DNA of 36,121 nt from Gemmatimonadota bacterium (lineage in GTDB: Bacteria; Latescibacterota; UBA2968; UBA8231): assembly GCA_018673255.1 (NCBI GenBank), contig JABHDC010000202.1:1-36121 (forward strand), in the 5' to 3' direction. Positions 14,696 through 23,469 of the stretch are shown here, piece after piece (the stretch's first letter is position 1; each line of letters starts with the position of its first letter). The translations under genes were made by a program, and so were the position numbers. Below the pieces are notes generated by a model. It worked only from the letters and a program-made list of their open reading frames with translations, did not search any database and was not told the DNA's origin.

Positions 14696-15978
14696 GCGGC
14701 GAATTCTGGACCATCCTCGCCGCTGTGCTGACGGCCACGTCCTGCGCCCTGCTCGGCACATTCCTCGTACTGCGCAAGATGTCCTTGCTCGGTGACGCGC
14801 TCAGTCACGCCGTACTTCCGGGTATTGTCATCGCCTTCCTCTTCACGGAGAGTCGCGCGATCCTGCCCATGTTCATCGGCGCCGCAGGTTTCGGGTTGCT
14901 GACGACACTCCTGGTCGAGGCATTCCACCGTCGCTGGTCAGTTCCCGAAGACGCGAGTATCGGCATCGTCTTCACATCGCTCTTTGCACTGGGTGTGGTC
15001 CTGATCTCTGCCTATGCAGGTCAGGTCGATCTGGACATGGAGTGTGTCCTGTATGGTGAGATCGTCACGACGCCGCTGGATACGCTGTGGTGGAATGGCC
15101 AGGACATCGGGCCAAGAGCTGTGTGGATCCTGTCAGGTGTGCTGATCCTCAATCTTCTCTTTGTGGGACTGTTGTACAAGGAACTGACGCTGGCATCCTT
15201 CGATCCCGGGCTGGCGCTCTCCGTCGGCGTCAATGCTTCGCTCATCCACTACCTGTTGATGGGTGCCGTGTCGGTGACGACGGTGGCTGCCTTCGAGTCC
15301 GTGGGGGCGATCCTCGTGGTGGCCATGCTGATTGTTCCGGGTGCCACCGCGTATCTGTGGAGTGACCGACTGCCGCGGATTCTTGCCCTGTCCGTTCTGG
15401 TCGGTGCCGTGGCTGCCATCTCCGGTTACTATCTGGCCGGTCTGTGGGACAGTTCAATCGCTGGGGCGATCGTCGTGGTCCTGGGCGCGCTGTTCGCGGC
15501 TTCGGTATTTGTCGCGCCACGCCAGGGACTGCTCGCCAAACTGTGGCAGCGCTGCCAGCTGAGTATCCAGGTGGCTCAGGACCACATCCTGCTCGGCATG
15601 GTGCGACAGGTCGAAGCCGGTGCCGACAACACCTGGCGCCGACGCGACGCGCTGGGGCTGGCCTCCGTGCATCCCTGGTTGGCGCAACAGGCGCTGAGAC
15701 TCCTGCGTCGTCGTGGCATGGTCGCAATCGAAGCGGATAAGACAGTGGAGATCACACCTGCAGGCCGACGTCAGGGACTGCAGTTGCTGCGAGGTCACCG
15801 CCTGTGGGAGACCTATCTCAATCGTCTGGGATTGCCGCAGGATCACGTTCACGGACCGGCAGACGCCGTGGAGCACTACCTCGATGCCTCTCTGCAGCAA
15901 GAGATCGGTGACCTGGTTGCCGATGAAGGACTGGATCCTCAGGGGAAGCGCATCCCACAAGATGTGGACGAGGGTTGA
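14692..15978 (+). CDS. Metal ABC-3 permease fused to DtxR-like cytoplasmic domain, second
   Basis: A 428-residue homologue of the preceding permease, forming the second half of the channel. Residues 1-278 hold the membrane part with R-K-M-S-L-L-G-D-A-L-S-H-A-V-L-P-G and V-G-A-I-L-V-V-A-M-L-I-V-P-G. Residues about 285-428 repeat the DtxR-like layout: a winged helix (A-L-R-L-L-R-R-R-G-M-V) and a dimerisation part (G-H-R-L-W-E-T-Y-L, A-D-A-V-E-H-Y-L). It starts with GTG in a GTGA overlap. Both permeases carry the domain, so a heterodimer could place two DtxR-like modules side by side at the membrane, as in a free DtxR dimer. Confidence 0.92.
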   Translation: MSGEFWTILAAVLTATSCALLGTFLVLRKMSLLGDALSHAVLPGIVIAFLFTESRAILPMFIGAAGFGLLTTLLVEAFHRRWSVPEDASIGIVFTSLFALGVVLISAYAGQVDLDMECVLYGEIVTTPLDTLWWNGQDIGPRAVWILSGVLILNLLFVGLLYKELTLASFDPGLALSVGVNASLIHYLLMGAVSVTTVAAFESVGAILVVAMLIVPGATAYLWSDRLPRILALSVLVGAVAAISGYYLAGLWDSSIAGAIVVVLGALFAASVFVAPRQGLLAKLWQRCQLSIQVAQDHILLGMVRQVEAGADNTWRRRDALGLASVHPWLAQQALRLLRRRGMVAIEADKTVEITPAGRRQGLQLLRGHRLWETYLNRLGLPQDHVHGPADAVEHYLDASLQQEIGDLVADEGLDPQGKRIPQDVDEG

Positions 15979-16010
15979 TCGGCTCAGGTGATCTGTCAGC
16001 CTGCTCACGC

Positions 16011-16039
16011 TTGTCAGTAGCGGTCTGCACGGCGATTAT
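16011..16039 (+). promoter_or_regulatory. Sigma-70-type promoter for the MATE gene
   Basis: TTGTCA (five of six matches to -35) at 16011-16016 and GATTAT (four of six to -10) at 16034-16039 are separated by 17 bases. The MATE start codon is at 16082. This separates the exporter gene from the metal importer operon. Confidence 0.5.
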
Positions 16040-16081
16040 CTACGGATGCAGTTTTCGCACCATCCCTAACAGACATCCTAT

Positions 16082-17494
16082 ATGACCAGCTCTCCAGATG
16101 GCCGCAATCGTACGGCCGAGTTCATCGCCAATCCGCGCGCGGCGGTCTGGAAACTCTCCCTGCCGGTGATGGCGGGGATGGGGATCCAGACGCTATACAA
16201 CCTCACGGACATGGCTTTCGTCGGTCGTCTGGGGGGTGACGCCGTGGCGGCGCTCACCTTCAACCTGCCGCTGGCATTTTTCGCCATCGGCATCGCCTTC
16301 GGCCTGGGGACGGGCGCCACGTCCGTCATCGCGCGTTATATCGGTGCCAACGACAAGGCCGGTGCCGACAATGCGGCTGAGCATGCCATCATCCTGGGGT
16401 TGGCCATCGGTCTGGGGATCGTTGCCCTGGCTCTCGGACTGCGCGTGCAGATTCTGGCCATGCTCGGCGCCCAAGGTCCGGCGTTGGACATGGCCGCGTC
16501 CTACTTCGGCATTGTGGCGCCCGGGTTCCTGCTTGCCATCCTCAACGTGACCTGCAGTTCGATTCTGTCCGGTGAGGGAGATACGCGCACGCCCATGGCG
16601 ATTCAGGGCAGCGGCACGATCCTCAACATCATCCTCGATCCGTTGTTCATCTTCACGGCGGATATGGGAATTCGCGGGGCCGCCGCTGCGACCGTCACCA
16701 GCCAGGCCGTCGTTTTCGGTGTCTTCGTCGTCTATATCCTCGTGCGCAAGAAGTCATATGTGGAATTCCGCTTCAGGGATTTCTCTCCCTCGCCACAGGT
16801 GCTGGGCAGTCTCCTGAGAATCGGTCTGCCCGCTTCGGCCTCGATGGTGATCATGTCTGTGGGTGGCATGTTCTTCAACCGAATCGTCTCGGTTTTTGGA
16901 ACGGAAGCCGTCGCTGGACTCGGTGTGGGCGGGCGAATGGATGCACTCTATATCCTGCCGACGATCGCCCTGTCTTCCTCGCAGGTGACACTGTGCGGCA
17001 TGTTCCTCGGCGCCCGTCGGATCGATCTGGTGCGGCAGACGCTGCGCTACACCATCCTCTGGGGAGAAGTGCTGGCGATCAGCATGGGTGTCCTCTTCTG
17101 GTTGTTGGCGCCGATGCTGGCAGGCCTGTTCACCGAAGACGCCCGGGTAATCGATATCGCCACTGGATACATCCGAACGATCTGCTGGGGATTCCCTTTC
17201 ATCACGATCGGTATCATCAGCGGCCGTGTGTTCCAGGGACTGGGATCCGGCATGCCGAGTCTGATCGTGACGACGCTGCGCGTCCTCGTTGTGTCGATTC
17301 CGGCTGCGTGGATTCTCACCCGGTATGCTGGCTTCGGTCTCGGAGCTGTCTGGTGGTGTTTTGTGGGCTCGGCGATGCTGTCATCGGCCGTGGCTGCCCT
17401 GTGGCTCCGTCGGCGTCTGCGACAGGTTGAGGATCAGTCTGTGACTTGTGAGGACCATGTGTCCGCCGAACAGGACGAAGACGCAGTAGGATAG
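16082..17494 (+). CDS. MATE-family multidrug/cation efflux protein
   Basis: A 470-residue inner-membrane exporter of the MATE superfamily, which expels drugs or metabolites using Na+ or H+ gradients. Its length and about twelve membrane segments match the family. The two homologous halves can be recognised: the first opens L-S-L-P-V-M-A-G-M-G-I-Q-T-L-Y-N-L-T-D and the second L-R-I-G-L-P-A-S-A-S-M-V-I-M-S. Conserved G-E-G-D-T-R-T-P-M and N-I-I-L-D-P-L-F-I-F segments are present. It has its own probable promoter and ends convergently with the response regulator gene. The substrate cannot be told from sequence. Confidence 0.92.
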   Translation: MTSSPDGRNRTAEFIANPRAAVWKLSLPVMAGMGIQTLYNLTDMAFVGRLGGDAVAALTFNLPLAFFAIGIAFGLGTGATSVIARYIGANDKAGADNAAEHAIILGLAIGLGIVALALGLRVQILAMLGAQGPALDMAASYFGIVAPGFLLAILNVTCSSILSGEGDTRTPMAIQGSGTILNIILDPLFIFTADMGIRGAAAATVTSQAVVFGVFVVYILVRKKSYVEFRFRDFSPSPQVLGSLLRIGLPASASMVIMSVGGMFFNRIVSVFGTEAVAGLGVGGRMDALYILPTIALSSSQVTLCGMFLGARRIDLVRQTLRYTILWGEVLAISMGVLFWLLAPMLAGLFTEDARVIDIATGYIRTICWGFPFITIGIISGRVFQGLGSGMPSLIVTTLRVLVVSIPAAWILTRYAGFGLGAVWWCFVGSAMLSSAVAALWLRRRLRQVEDQSVTCEDHVSAEQDEDAVG

Positions 17495-17496
17495 GA

Positions 17497-17564
17497 GCCT
17501 GTCCGAGTATCCCATTTGGGCTACGTCCACGTCATTGTCTGTCCAAGTGAATATCCGGACAGGC
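17497..17564. terminator. Long-loop inverted repeat between convergent genes
   Basis: GCCTGTCCG at 17497-17505 is the exact reverse complement of CGGACAGGC at 17556-17564, with a 50-base loop. It starts two bases after the MATE stop and lies before the convergent response-regulator stop. There is no T-run, so termination is only a suggestion. Confidence 0.35.
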
Positions 17565-17604
17565 ACCTGCGGCGACGGGGAACGTCGGCTGCCCCGCCGC
17601 GTCC

Positions 17605-17979
17605 TCAGTTCGGGTCAGTACCCAACATGACTCGCTCGATCGTAGCCCTGAGATCATCGAGACGCACGGGTTTGTCGACGACGGCACGAACAAAACTGGG
17701 CAGCGTGGCTCGATCCAGATCCTGCGTCCACCCGGAGAGGACGATGATAGGTGTCGTGCGGCCGAGACTCTCGAGGGTCTTGATGAGATCACCCCCACTG
17801 ACATCGAAGGGCATGCGCAGATCGAGGATGACCAGGTCGACGGGCATCTGCAGGGCGGCAAGCGCCTGCCATGCATTTGATGCTTCTTTGGCCTCGAAAT
17901 CACATCGCTCGAGAAATGCCCGCAACATCATCCGGATATCCTCATCGTCGTCGACGATGAGCACGGTCTTGCCCTTCAT
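17605..17979 (-). CDS. Single-domain response regulator (CheY-like receiver)
   Basis: A 124-residue receiver domain with no output domain. The acidic pocket is V-D-D-D-E-D near residue 10, the phosphorylated Asp is in V-I-L-D-L-R-M-P (about 53), the switch Ser is in L-S-G-W and the Lys is in V-V-D-K-P-V. A short insertion (F-D-V-S-G-G-D-L) follows the phosphorylation site. No histidine kinase gene is adjacent. It is divergent from the ECF sigma factor gene, sharing about 106 bases of upstream region, so joint control is possible. Its partner is unknown. Confidence 0.9.
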   Translation of the reverse strand: MKGKTVLIVDDDEDIRMMLRAFLERCDFEAKEASNAWQALAALQMPVDLVILDLRMPFDVSGGDLIKTLESLGRTTPIIVLSGWTQDLDRATLPSFVRAVVDKPVRLDDLRATIERVMLGTDPN

Positions 17980-18085
17980 GTATCTATTCCTTCCGTCAGT
18001 GACCCCGTAAAGATAACTTTTTCATACAGACCTGGTGACAGCTGGCCGGCCTGGTGGTGTTTCACACAGCGAACCCGTTGAGTGC

Positions 18086-18577
18086 ATGGACGTCGAAGCA
18101 CTATATCGAGAATACGGTCCCATGGTGATGCGGCGTTGTCGTCAGTTGCTCCGCGACGAGGATGAGGCGCTGGATGTGATGCAGGATGTGTTTGTCCAGG
18201 TTATCCGACGTCAGGATCGTCTGCGGCAGGACTATCCTTCCAGCCTGTTGTATCGGATCGCTACCAATCTGAGCCTCAACCGTATACGTGATCTTGGCCG
18301 CCGACCAGAGAATGCAGATGATGAGCTTGTGCAGCGCCTGGCAACGATCGATGAGGATACGACGGGTCGTCTGGGGGCCACATCGGTGCTCGATCGCCTG
18401 TTCGACCGGGAGCGTCCATCAACCCGCACTATCGCCACACTCCACTTTGTTGATGGCATGACACTGGAAGAGACCGCGCGTGAGGTTGGACTGTCATTGT
18501 CCGGCGTGCGCAAGCGACTGCGGGGGTTGCGAACGCATCTGCACGATCTGCTGAATGAGGAAGATCTCGACATCTGA
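18086..18577 (+). CDS. ECF-type RNA polymerase sigma factor
   Basis: A 163-residue extracytoplasmic-function sigma factor. Region 2 is E-A-L-Y-R-E-Y-G-P-M-V through D-V-M-Q-D-V-F-V-Q-V and the R-I-A-T-N-L-S-L-N-R-I-R-D helix. Region 4 is T-I-A-T-L-H-F-V-D-G-M-T-L-E-E-T-A-R-E-V-G-L-S-L-S-G-V-R-K-R-L split over its helix-turn-helix. ATG at 18086 was chosen over GTG 18035 because region 2 begins directly after it. The stop overlaps the start of the next gene by one base, the usual arrangement for a cognate anti-sigma factor. Confidence 0.92.
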   Translation: MDVEALYREYGPMVMRRCRQLLRDEDEALDVMQDVFVQVIRRQDRLRQDYPSSLLYRIATNLSLNRIRDLGRRPENADDELVQRLATIDEDTTGRLGATSVLDRLFDRERPSTRTIATLHFVDGMTLEETAREVGLSLSGVRKRLRGLRTHLHDLLNEEDLDI

Positions 18578-19425
18578 TGAATGACCGGATCCCTGACTGG
18601 AAACTGGAGCGCTACCTGCTGCGCGAGCTGCCGCCTCAAGAGATGGCCCATCTTGAGCAGTTGCTGCCCGAGCATGAGGAACTCCGTCAGCGGCTGGCCG
18701 CTCTCGAGGCGAACGGGGAGCAGATCCGCCAGCAGTATCCCGCGGCATGGATGGCCCGCCAGATCCAGATGCGGGCGACCCGGGCAGAAGAGGGCGCTGT
18801 ATCCGTCGGGGGGCAGTTCAGCTCGTTGTGGCGTTGGTCGCCGGCCCTGGCCATTGGACTGGTGGCGATCGTGGCGATGCCGCTGATGCGGCAACCCGCT
18901 CCTCACGCGGCGCCTGTGTTGACAGAGCAAGGGTTGATGGAGCAGACGTCGATCGAGCAGGTTCGTATCAAGGGCATCGGTGCCCGGTTGCTGCTGCACC
19001 GCAAGGCTGAGGACGGCAGTCAGCGCCTGGCCGACGGAGCCCCGGCGGCAGCGGGGGATCTGGTGATGATCCAATATGACGCAGCCGATGCCGCGTATGG
19101 TCTGATCTTCTCCATCGATGGTTCGGGTGTGGTGACGCGGCATCTGCCGATGATTGGTGATCAGGCCAGTGCACTCGGCAAAGGCCTGGTGAGCCTCGAG
19201 CACGCCTACGAGCTCGACGACGCCCCCGCCTGGGAGAGTTTCTACTTCATCACCGGTCGCGAGGCCTTTGGCGTGGAGCCGATCCTGGCTGCGGCGATCG
19301 CTACGGCGAGTGGAGATCAGAACCAGCCGCCTCAGATACTTCCCCTGCCGTCCGGTCTGGAGCAGAGCCACCGGACCCTGTTGAAATCAAGCGGCGAGTC
19401 GCAGACGTTGAGTGAAAGACGATGA
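18577..19425 (+). CDS. Membrane anti-sigma-like protein with DUF4384-type domain
   Basis: A 282-residue single-pass membrane protein. Residues 1-60 form an acidic helical region (D-W-K-L-E-R-Y-L-L-R-E-L-P-P-Q-E-M) like anti-sigma N-termini, but no H-x-x-x-C-x-x-C zinc motif is present. A membrane segment lies at about 87-104. The outer part, about 125-250, resembles DUF4384 (Q-Y-D-A-A-D-A-A-Y-G-L-I-F-S-I-D-G-S-G-V-V-T-R-H-L-P). The gene overlaps both neighbours, the sigma factor by one base and the caspase gene by four. It probably holds the sigma factor at the membrane and links it to a periplasmic signal, perhaps supplied by the caspase protein. Confidence 0.75.
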   Translation: MNDRIPDWKLERYLLRELPPQEMAHLEQLLPEHEELRQRLAALEANGEQIRQQYPAAWMARQIQMRATRAEEGAVSVGGQFSSLWRWSPALAIGLVAIVAMPLMRQPAPHAAPVLTEQGLMEQTSIEQVRIKGIGARLLLHRKAEDGSQRLADGAPAAAGDLVMIQYDAADAAYGLIFSIDGSGVVTRHLPMIGDQASALGKGLVSLEHAYELDDAPAWESFYFITGREAFGVEPILAAAIATASGDQNQPPQILPLPSGLEQSHRTLLKSSGESQTLSERR

Positions 19426-21119
19426 TCGCTCGAATCGCTCTGGTCATGCTCACATGCCTCGGTCTCGCTGAGGCCGCCACGACGCAGCGGTTTGTTCTCT
19501 CTGCTGGGGCAAACGATGGTGGTGCGGATCGTGTCCGTTTGCGTTACGCTGTGTCCGATGCGAGCAACTTCGCCGATGTGATGGCACAGATGGGCGGCGT
19601 TGCACCATCTGATCGGATCCTGCTGTCGGAGCCGGATCGTGACGGATTCATCGAGGCCCTGCATCGACTGGGAGATCGACTGGACCGAGTCCCTGAAACC
19701 ACTCGCAGTGAGGTTCTGCTCTACTACAGCGGCCACGCCGACGAGACCGGCCTGTTGCTGGGTGGTGATCGTCTCGACTACCGGCATTTGCGATCTCTCC
19801 TCGACGAGATCGGGGCAGATGTGCGGATCGCTATTCTCGATGCCTGTGCATCGGGTGCGATCACCCGCATCAAGGGCGGGCAGCGGCGGGCAGCCTTCCT
19901 CCTCGACAGTTCATCGGATACACGCGGGTATGCTTTCCTCACCTCGAGTTCGGCTGAAGAGTCGGCGCAGGAATCGGATCGGATTGGTGGCTCCTTCTTC
20001 ACCCACTACCTGGTCTCTGGCATGCGTGGTGCAGCCGATGTGTCTGACGATGGTCAGGTGACATTGAGCGAGGCCTACCAGTTCGCCTTCCGCGAGACGC
20101 TCGCCCGGACTGTTGATCTGCACGGCGGCGCCCAGCATCCGGCCTACGACATGAATCTGTCCGGCACCGGTGATGTGGTGATGACAGACATCCGCCAATT
20201 CACCGCCGGTCTGGAACTGAGCGAAGATGTGGACGGCCGTCTGTATATCCGCAATGGCGATCGTCAACTGGTGGCCGAACTGAACAAGGCCGCAGGTCGT
20301 CGTGTCGAATTGGGGCTGGAGCCGCAGAACTACGAGATCTACCTGCGCCAGGGTGATGGACTGCAGCGGGCCGATCGTCGCATCCAGACGGGAGAACGAG
20401 TCCTTCTGGCTGCGGCAGACTTCCGTGACACCCCCATGGAAGACGCCGTATTGCGTGGCGGCATCCCGGGGGCGCCTGTGCCAAGGTTGCCCGAGTCGGC
20501 TGGGCTCCCCTTACGGCTCGAATTGCATTTCGGTCGGATTGGACCGGAGCCGCATGCCCGTATTCCGGGAGAGGATCCGGGTCGCGCAGGTGACCAACTC
20601 ACCGAAGGTTCTGATGCGGCCGTGCCGGCTCTGCCCGCGCCCATTCGACAGATCCAGCCCTGGGAAACGCTGGGCGGCTTCACCATCGCCTATCGACTCC
20701 GGCCGGATATGGAGGCCACGCTGGCCTACTCCACCCTCGCCAGCGACATGCACTCGGAGGCGGTGACCGCAGATGGTCAGGCCCGGTTGCGCCAGGTTCG
20801 ATTGACCTCATGGCAGTTCGGCGGCCGCTGGTTGCTGCGTCGTGAGGGCTGGTTGCCCTTCTTCAGCGGGGCGATCGCGACCTTCTCTGGCCAGGAGAAG
20901 GGGCGTGAGTTGCTCAGTGATGAGAGCTGGCATCACAATGAGGGGGCCCTTGGTGTCCGCCTCGGGGCAGGTCTCGACGTGCCGGTCACCCGATTCCTGT
21001 CATTCGGTGTCCGGGCCGGTTACAACTGGATGCGAGCATTCCGTGAGCGTATCGGCGGGCGCCGAGACTACGACGGCGGTGACCTGCGATTGGCGATCAA
21101 CTGGCACCTGGGGCACTGA
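19422..21119 (+). CDS. Secreted caspase-family (C14) protease fused to an outer-membrane barrel-like domain
   Basis: A 565-residue protein with a signal peptide (about residues 1-19). The caspase fold is at about 22-235, with catalytic His105 (Y-Y-S-G-H-A-D) and Cys142 (L-D-A-C-A-S-G). A middle domain of beta-rich character follows (about 255-345). The last 150 residues (about 415-565) have the alternating aromatic/hydrophobic strands of an outer-membrane barrel: G-G-F-T-I-A-Y-R-L, Q-F-G-G-R-W-L-L, F-S-G-A-I-A-T-F, V-R-L-G-A-G-L-D-V, F-G-V-R-A-G-Y-N-W. It ends L-R-L-A-I-N-W-H-L. It is the third gene of an overlapping sigma/anti-sigma operon. A periplasmic protease anchored to the outer membrane is inferred; the target is unknown. 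Confidence 0.85.
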   Translation: MIARIALVMLTCLGLAEAATTQRFVLSAGANDGGADRVRLRYAVSDASNFADVMAQMGGVAPSDRILLSEPDRDGFIEALHRLGDRLDRVPETTRSEVLLYYSGHADETGLLLGGDRLDYRHLRSLLDEIGADVRIAILDACASGAITRIKGGQRRAAFLLDSSSDTRGYAFLTSSSAEESAQESDRIGGSFFTHYLVSGMRGAADVSDDGQVTLSEAYQFAFRETLARTVDLHGGAQHPAYDMNLSGTGDVVMTDIRQFTAGLELSEDVDGRLYIRNGDRQLVAELNKAAGRRVELGLEPQNYEIYLRQGDGLQRADRRIQTGERVLLAAADFRDTPMEDAVLRGGIPGAPVPRLPESAGLPLRLELHFGRIGPEPHARIPGEDPGRAGDQLTEGSDAAVPALPAPIRQIQPWETLGGFTIAYRLRPDMEATLAYSTLASDMHSEAVTADGQARLRQVRLTSWQFGGRWLLRREGWLPFFSGAIATFSGQEKGRELLSDESWHHNEGALGVRLGAGLDVPVTRFLSFGVRAGYNWMRAFRERIGGRRDYDGGDLRLAINWHLGH

Positions 21120-21141
21120 GCCCGACCTCACTGCCAGGCGG

Positions 21142-21170
21142 TTGACATTTTCCGGGCATCGGGCTACGAT
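21142..21170 (+). promoter_or_regulatory. Promoter of the BNR/sulfatase/UxuA operon
   Basis: TTGACA at 21142-21147 is a perfect -35 box, with a 17-base spacer and TACGAT at 21165-21170 (four of six matches to -10). It lies just after the caspase gene stop. The leader to the first coding sequence is about 120 bases and holds no obvious hairpin that I could confirm. Confidence 0.65.
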
Positions 21171-21302
21171 GCCTGACGCCGATGTCCTCGTGCCCGATAC
21201 GATACCCACACCTGCCGATTCCACCTTCGGTCGCCTCCGCCGCGGGCGCCCGGTCGTCTCCTCGTGGTTCGGGCCCCCACCCCTTACCGCTTGAGTCGCC
21301 TT

Positions 21303-22367
21303 GTGGAACAATTCATCGTCAGTCGTGACGACGAGATCTATGAAGCCTTTCCCGATGTGGCCCTGACCCCGACGGGTCGCCTCGTATGTGTTTTCGCCGA
21401 GTGCACCCATCACCGCGACCGATCCTACACTCGCGTGATGATGACACGATCCGATGATCGAGGTCGGACCTGGTCCGAAAAGGTGCCGATCAGCGAGGCT
21501 CTGAAGGGCGATCCCAAACAGAATCCCTGGTGGAACTGCCCGCGCGTCTCCTGCCTGAGCGATGGGCGTCTGGTCGTCGTCTGCGATCGGATCGCCGGGT
21601 GGGGTGAGGGGATGTTCGGCGAGCAGAGCAATTGGCTCTGGATCAGTGACGATGGTGGCGAAACGTGGACCGGGCCCCGCTCGACCCCCATCGTCGGCAT
21701 CGTGCCGGATCAGCTCATCGAACTCAAAGCTGGTGAGCACGCGGGTCGCTGGCTGCTGAGTGCCCAGACGAAATTGCCCCCCAAGGAAACGCCCCTCTGG
21801 TCGGTGCGCACATGGCTGTCCGATGATGGCGGGCAGACCTGGAGTCAGCCGTGTCGGATCGCCGAGGTCTTGGGACTGCAGCTGTGCGAGGGCAGCGTCG
21901 CCGAACTGCCCGACGGAGATCTGGTCTGTTTCATGCGGGAGAACTCCGGTCAGGGACTCGACGCCTTCAAGTGTCTCAGCAGTGATGGCGGCGAGAGCTG
22001 GCAGGGACCCTTCCGGTTTCCCTTGCCCGGTTGTCATCGACCTGTGGCCGGCATGCTGAACGACGAACTGATGCTCATCACACACCGCTACATGCAGGGC
22101 GGCAAAGGCTGGGTCGGGTGGTGGACGCAGAATTTCTTTGCGGGACTCACTGACGTGGAATCCTGTCGGGCGCGGCGTCGCGAAGATGCACACACGCGGA
22201 TTCTGCCCGTCGACTTCGATCGCCATCTCGAATCGGACACGGGGTACTCAGGTTGGGTGCAATTCGACGACGGCGAGATCTATATCGTTAACTATATCCT
22301 CGACGATGCGCCGAAGGCGCAGATCCGTGGCTACAGTCTGCGGATGAAAGACTTCCGGCTCGAGTGA
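21303..22367 (+). CDS. BNR/Asp-box sialidase-like protein
   Basis: A six-bladed-propeller type protein of about 354 residues. Four Asp-box repeats are visible: S-D-D-R-G-R-T-W, S-D-D-G-G-E-T-W, S-D-D-G-G-Q-T-W and S-S-D-G-G-E-S-W. No signal peptide is present, so it is likely cytoplasmic. The start is uncertain: GTG at 21303 has a weak TGAG site upstream, and GTG 21264 or TTG 21291 would add up to 13 residues. Asp-box proteins include exo-sialidases and many propeller hydrolases that bind acidic sugars. The neighbours (an oxidoreductase, a sulfatase and mannonate dehydratase) fit a role in breaking down acidic or sulfated glycans. Activity is not proven. Confidence 0.8.
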   Translation: MEQFIVSRDDEIYEAFPDVALTPTGRLVCVFAECTHHRDRSYTRVMMTRSDDRGRTWSEKVPISEALKGDPKQNPWWNCPRVSCLSDGRLVVVCDRIAGWGEGMFGEQSNWLWISDDGGETWTGPRSTPIVGIVPDQLIELKAGEHAGRWLLSAQTKLPPKETPLWSVRTWLSDDGGQTWSQPCRIAEVLGLQLCEGSVAELPDGDLVCFMRENSGQGLDAFKCLSSDGGESWQGPFRFPLPGCHRPVAGMLNDELMLITHRYMQGGKGWVGWWTQNFFAGLTDVESCRARRREDAHTRILPVDFDRHLESDTGYSGWVQFDDGEIYIVNYILDDAPKAQIRGYSLRMKDFRLE

Positions 22368-22390
22368 GGGCCGTCCTGGAAAGGTGAGAG

Positions 22391-23446
22391 ATGACACTAC
22401 GAGCTGCCGTGATCGGTTGTGGTCGCATGGCCGGTACGATCGACGATGAGATCACATACGATCATCCCGATTTCGTTCTGCCCTACGGACATGCACCCGG
22501 CTACGCGGCCACTGACGGCGTCGAACTGGTTGCCGCCGCTGATGTGGATGGCGAGAAGCTCGGTGCCTGGTGTGACCGCTTCGACGTCCCGGCGCGATTC
22601 ACCGATCACCAACAGCTACTTGCCGAGATCAAACCTGACATCGTCTCGGTAACGACACCAGCCCATGCCCGGGCGACCCCCCTCCTGGATGCCATCGAAT
22701 CGGGTGTGCGTGGGATTTACGCCGAAAAGGCATTGTGCACGTCTCAGGCCGATCTGGATCGCATTGTCTCAGCCTGTGAGATCCACGGTACGCAGATCGT
22801 CTACGGTGCCATGCGCCGCTACTGGGCCGGCTTCGAATCGGCCAAGGCCTTTCTCGATGCGGGGCACCTGGGGGCGCCGAAGTCGGCACTGATCGGCGCC
22901 AGTGGTGGCTCGGCCTTTCACACGCATTCCCACATCATCGATGCCGCCCTCTATCTGTTGGGCGACCCCGATCCGGTGGCGGTGCAGGCGACGTTGCGTG
23001 GGCGCGAGGGTGAGTTGGGGATCCAGACCCAGGAGGATGGCGCCATCGTCACCGATTCGGATCCGTCCATCGTGCACGCATTCATCGAACTGGCCGGTGA
23101 TCTCACCCTGACCTGCACGTCGCTGCCCATGCTCGATATCGAGATCGTCTGTGAGGAGGGTGTCCTGCGCAACTGGGGAGATTCCTCCCGCTATACGGCG
23201 ATGCGCTGCAACAGTCGATACGATTGGGAGCCGGTCGAGGTGCCATCCTGGCAGGCCCGTAGTGGCACGGTAGCTATCATTCAGGATCTCATGGGTGCCA
23301 TCACGGATGGACGGCCGACGCGTAGTGGTCTGGAAGTGATCCGTCGCGGCATGGAGATACTCTTCGCCATGGTGGCTTCTCATGCTGTCGGTGGTCGTCG
23401 CGTCGTACCTATGACGATGCGCAATGTCAGCGTTCACTCTCACTAG
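22391..23446 (+). CDS. Gfo/Idh/MocA-family NAD(P)-dependent oxidoreductase
   Basis: A 351-residue sugar or inositol dehydrogenase-like protein. The N-terminal Rossmann fold has A-V-I-G-C-G-R-M-A, and the E-K-A motif of the family appears in I-Y-A-E-K-A-L-C. The C-terminal alpha/beta domain includes the H-T-H-S-H-I-I-D-A-A-L-Y-L-L-G helix carrying the likely catalytic His. An unusual insertion near residues 20-35 (I-T-Y-D-H-P-D-F-V-L-P-Y-G-H) comes right after the nucleotide-binding turn. It begins 24 bases after the BNR gene and ends just before the sulfatase. It probably oxidises or epimerises a sugar released in this pathway. Confidence 0.9.
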   Translation: MTLRAAVIGCGRMAGTIDDEITYDHPDFVLPYGHAPGYAATDGVELVAAADVDGEKLGAWCDRFDVPARFTDHQQLLAEIKPDIVSVTTPAHARATPLLDAIESGVRGIYAEKALCTSQADLDRIVSACEIHGTQIVYGAMRRYWAGFESAKAFLDAGHLGAPKSALIGASGGSAFHTHSHIIDAALYLLGDPDPVAVQATLRGREGELGIQTQEDGAIVTDSDPSIVHAFIELAGDLTLTCTSLPMLDIEIVCEEGVLRNWGDSSRYTAMRCNSRYDWEPVEVPSWQARSGTVAIIQDLMGAITDGRPTRSGLEVIRRGMEILFAMVASHAVGGRRVVPMTMRNVSVHSH

Positions 23447-23469
23447 TGCCCTCGAGTAGAGATACGAGC

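Noticed and set aside
18232..19371. 379-residue open frame on the minus strand across the sigma and anti-sigma genes
   Set aside because: It spans two overlapping plus-strand genes with recognisable domains. Its own product is low-complexity and Arg/Ser-rich.
21000..22226. 408-residue minus-strand open frame opposite the BNR gene
   Set aside because: The plus strand holds four Asp-box repeats in frame. The minus product matches no family I know.
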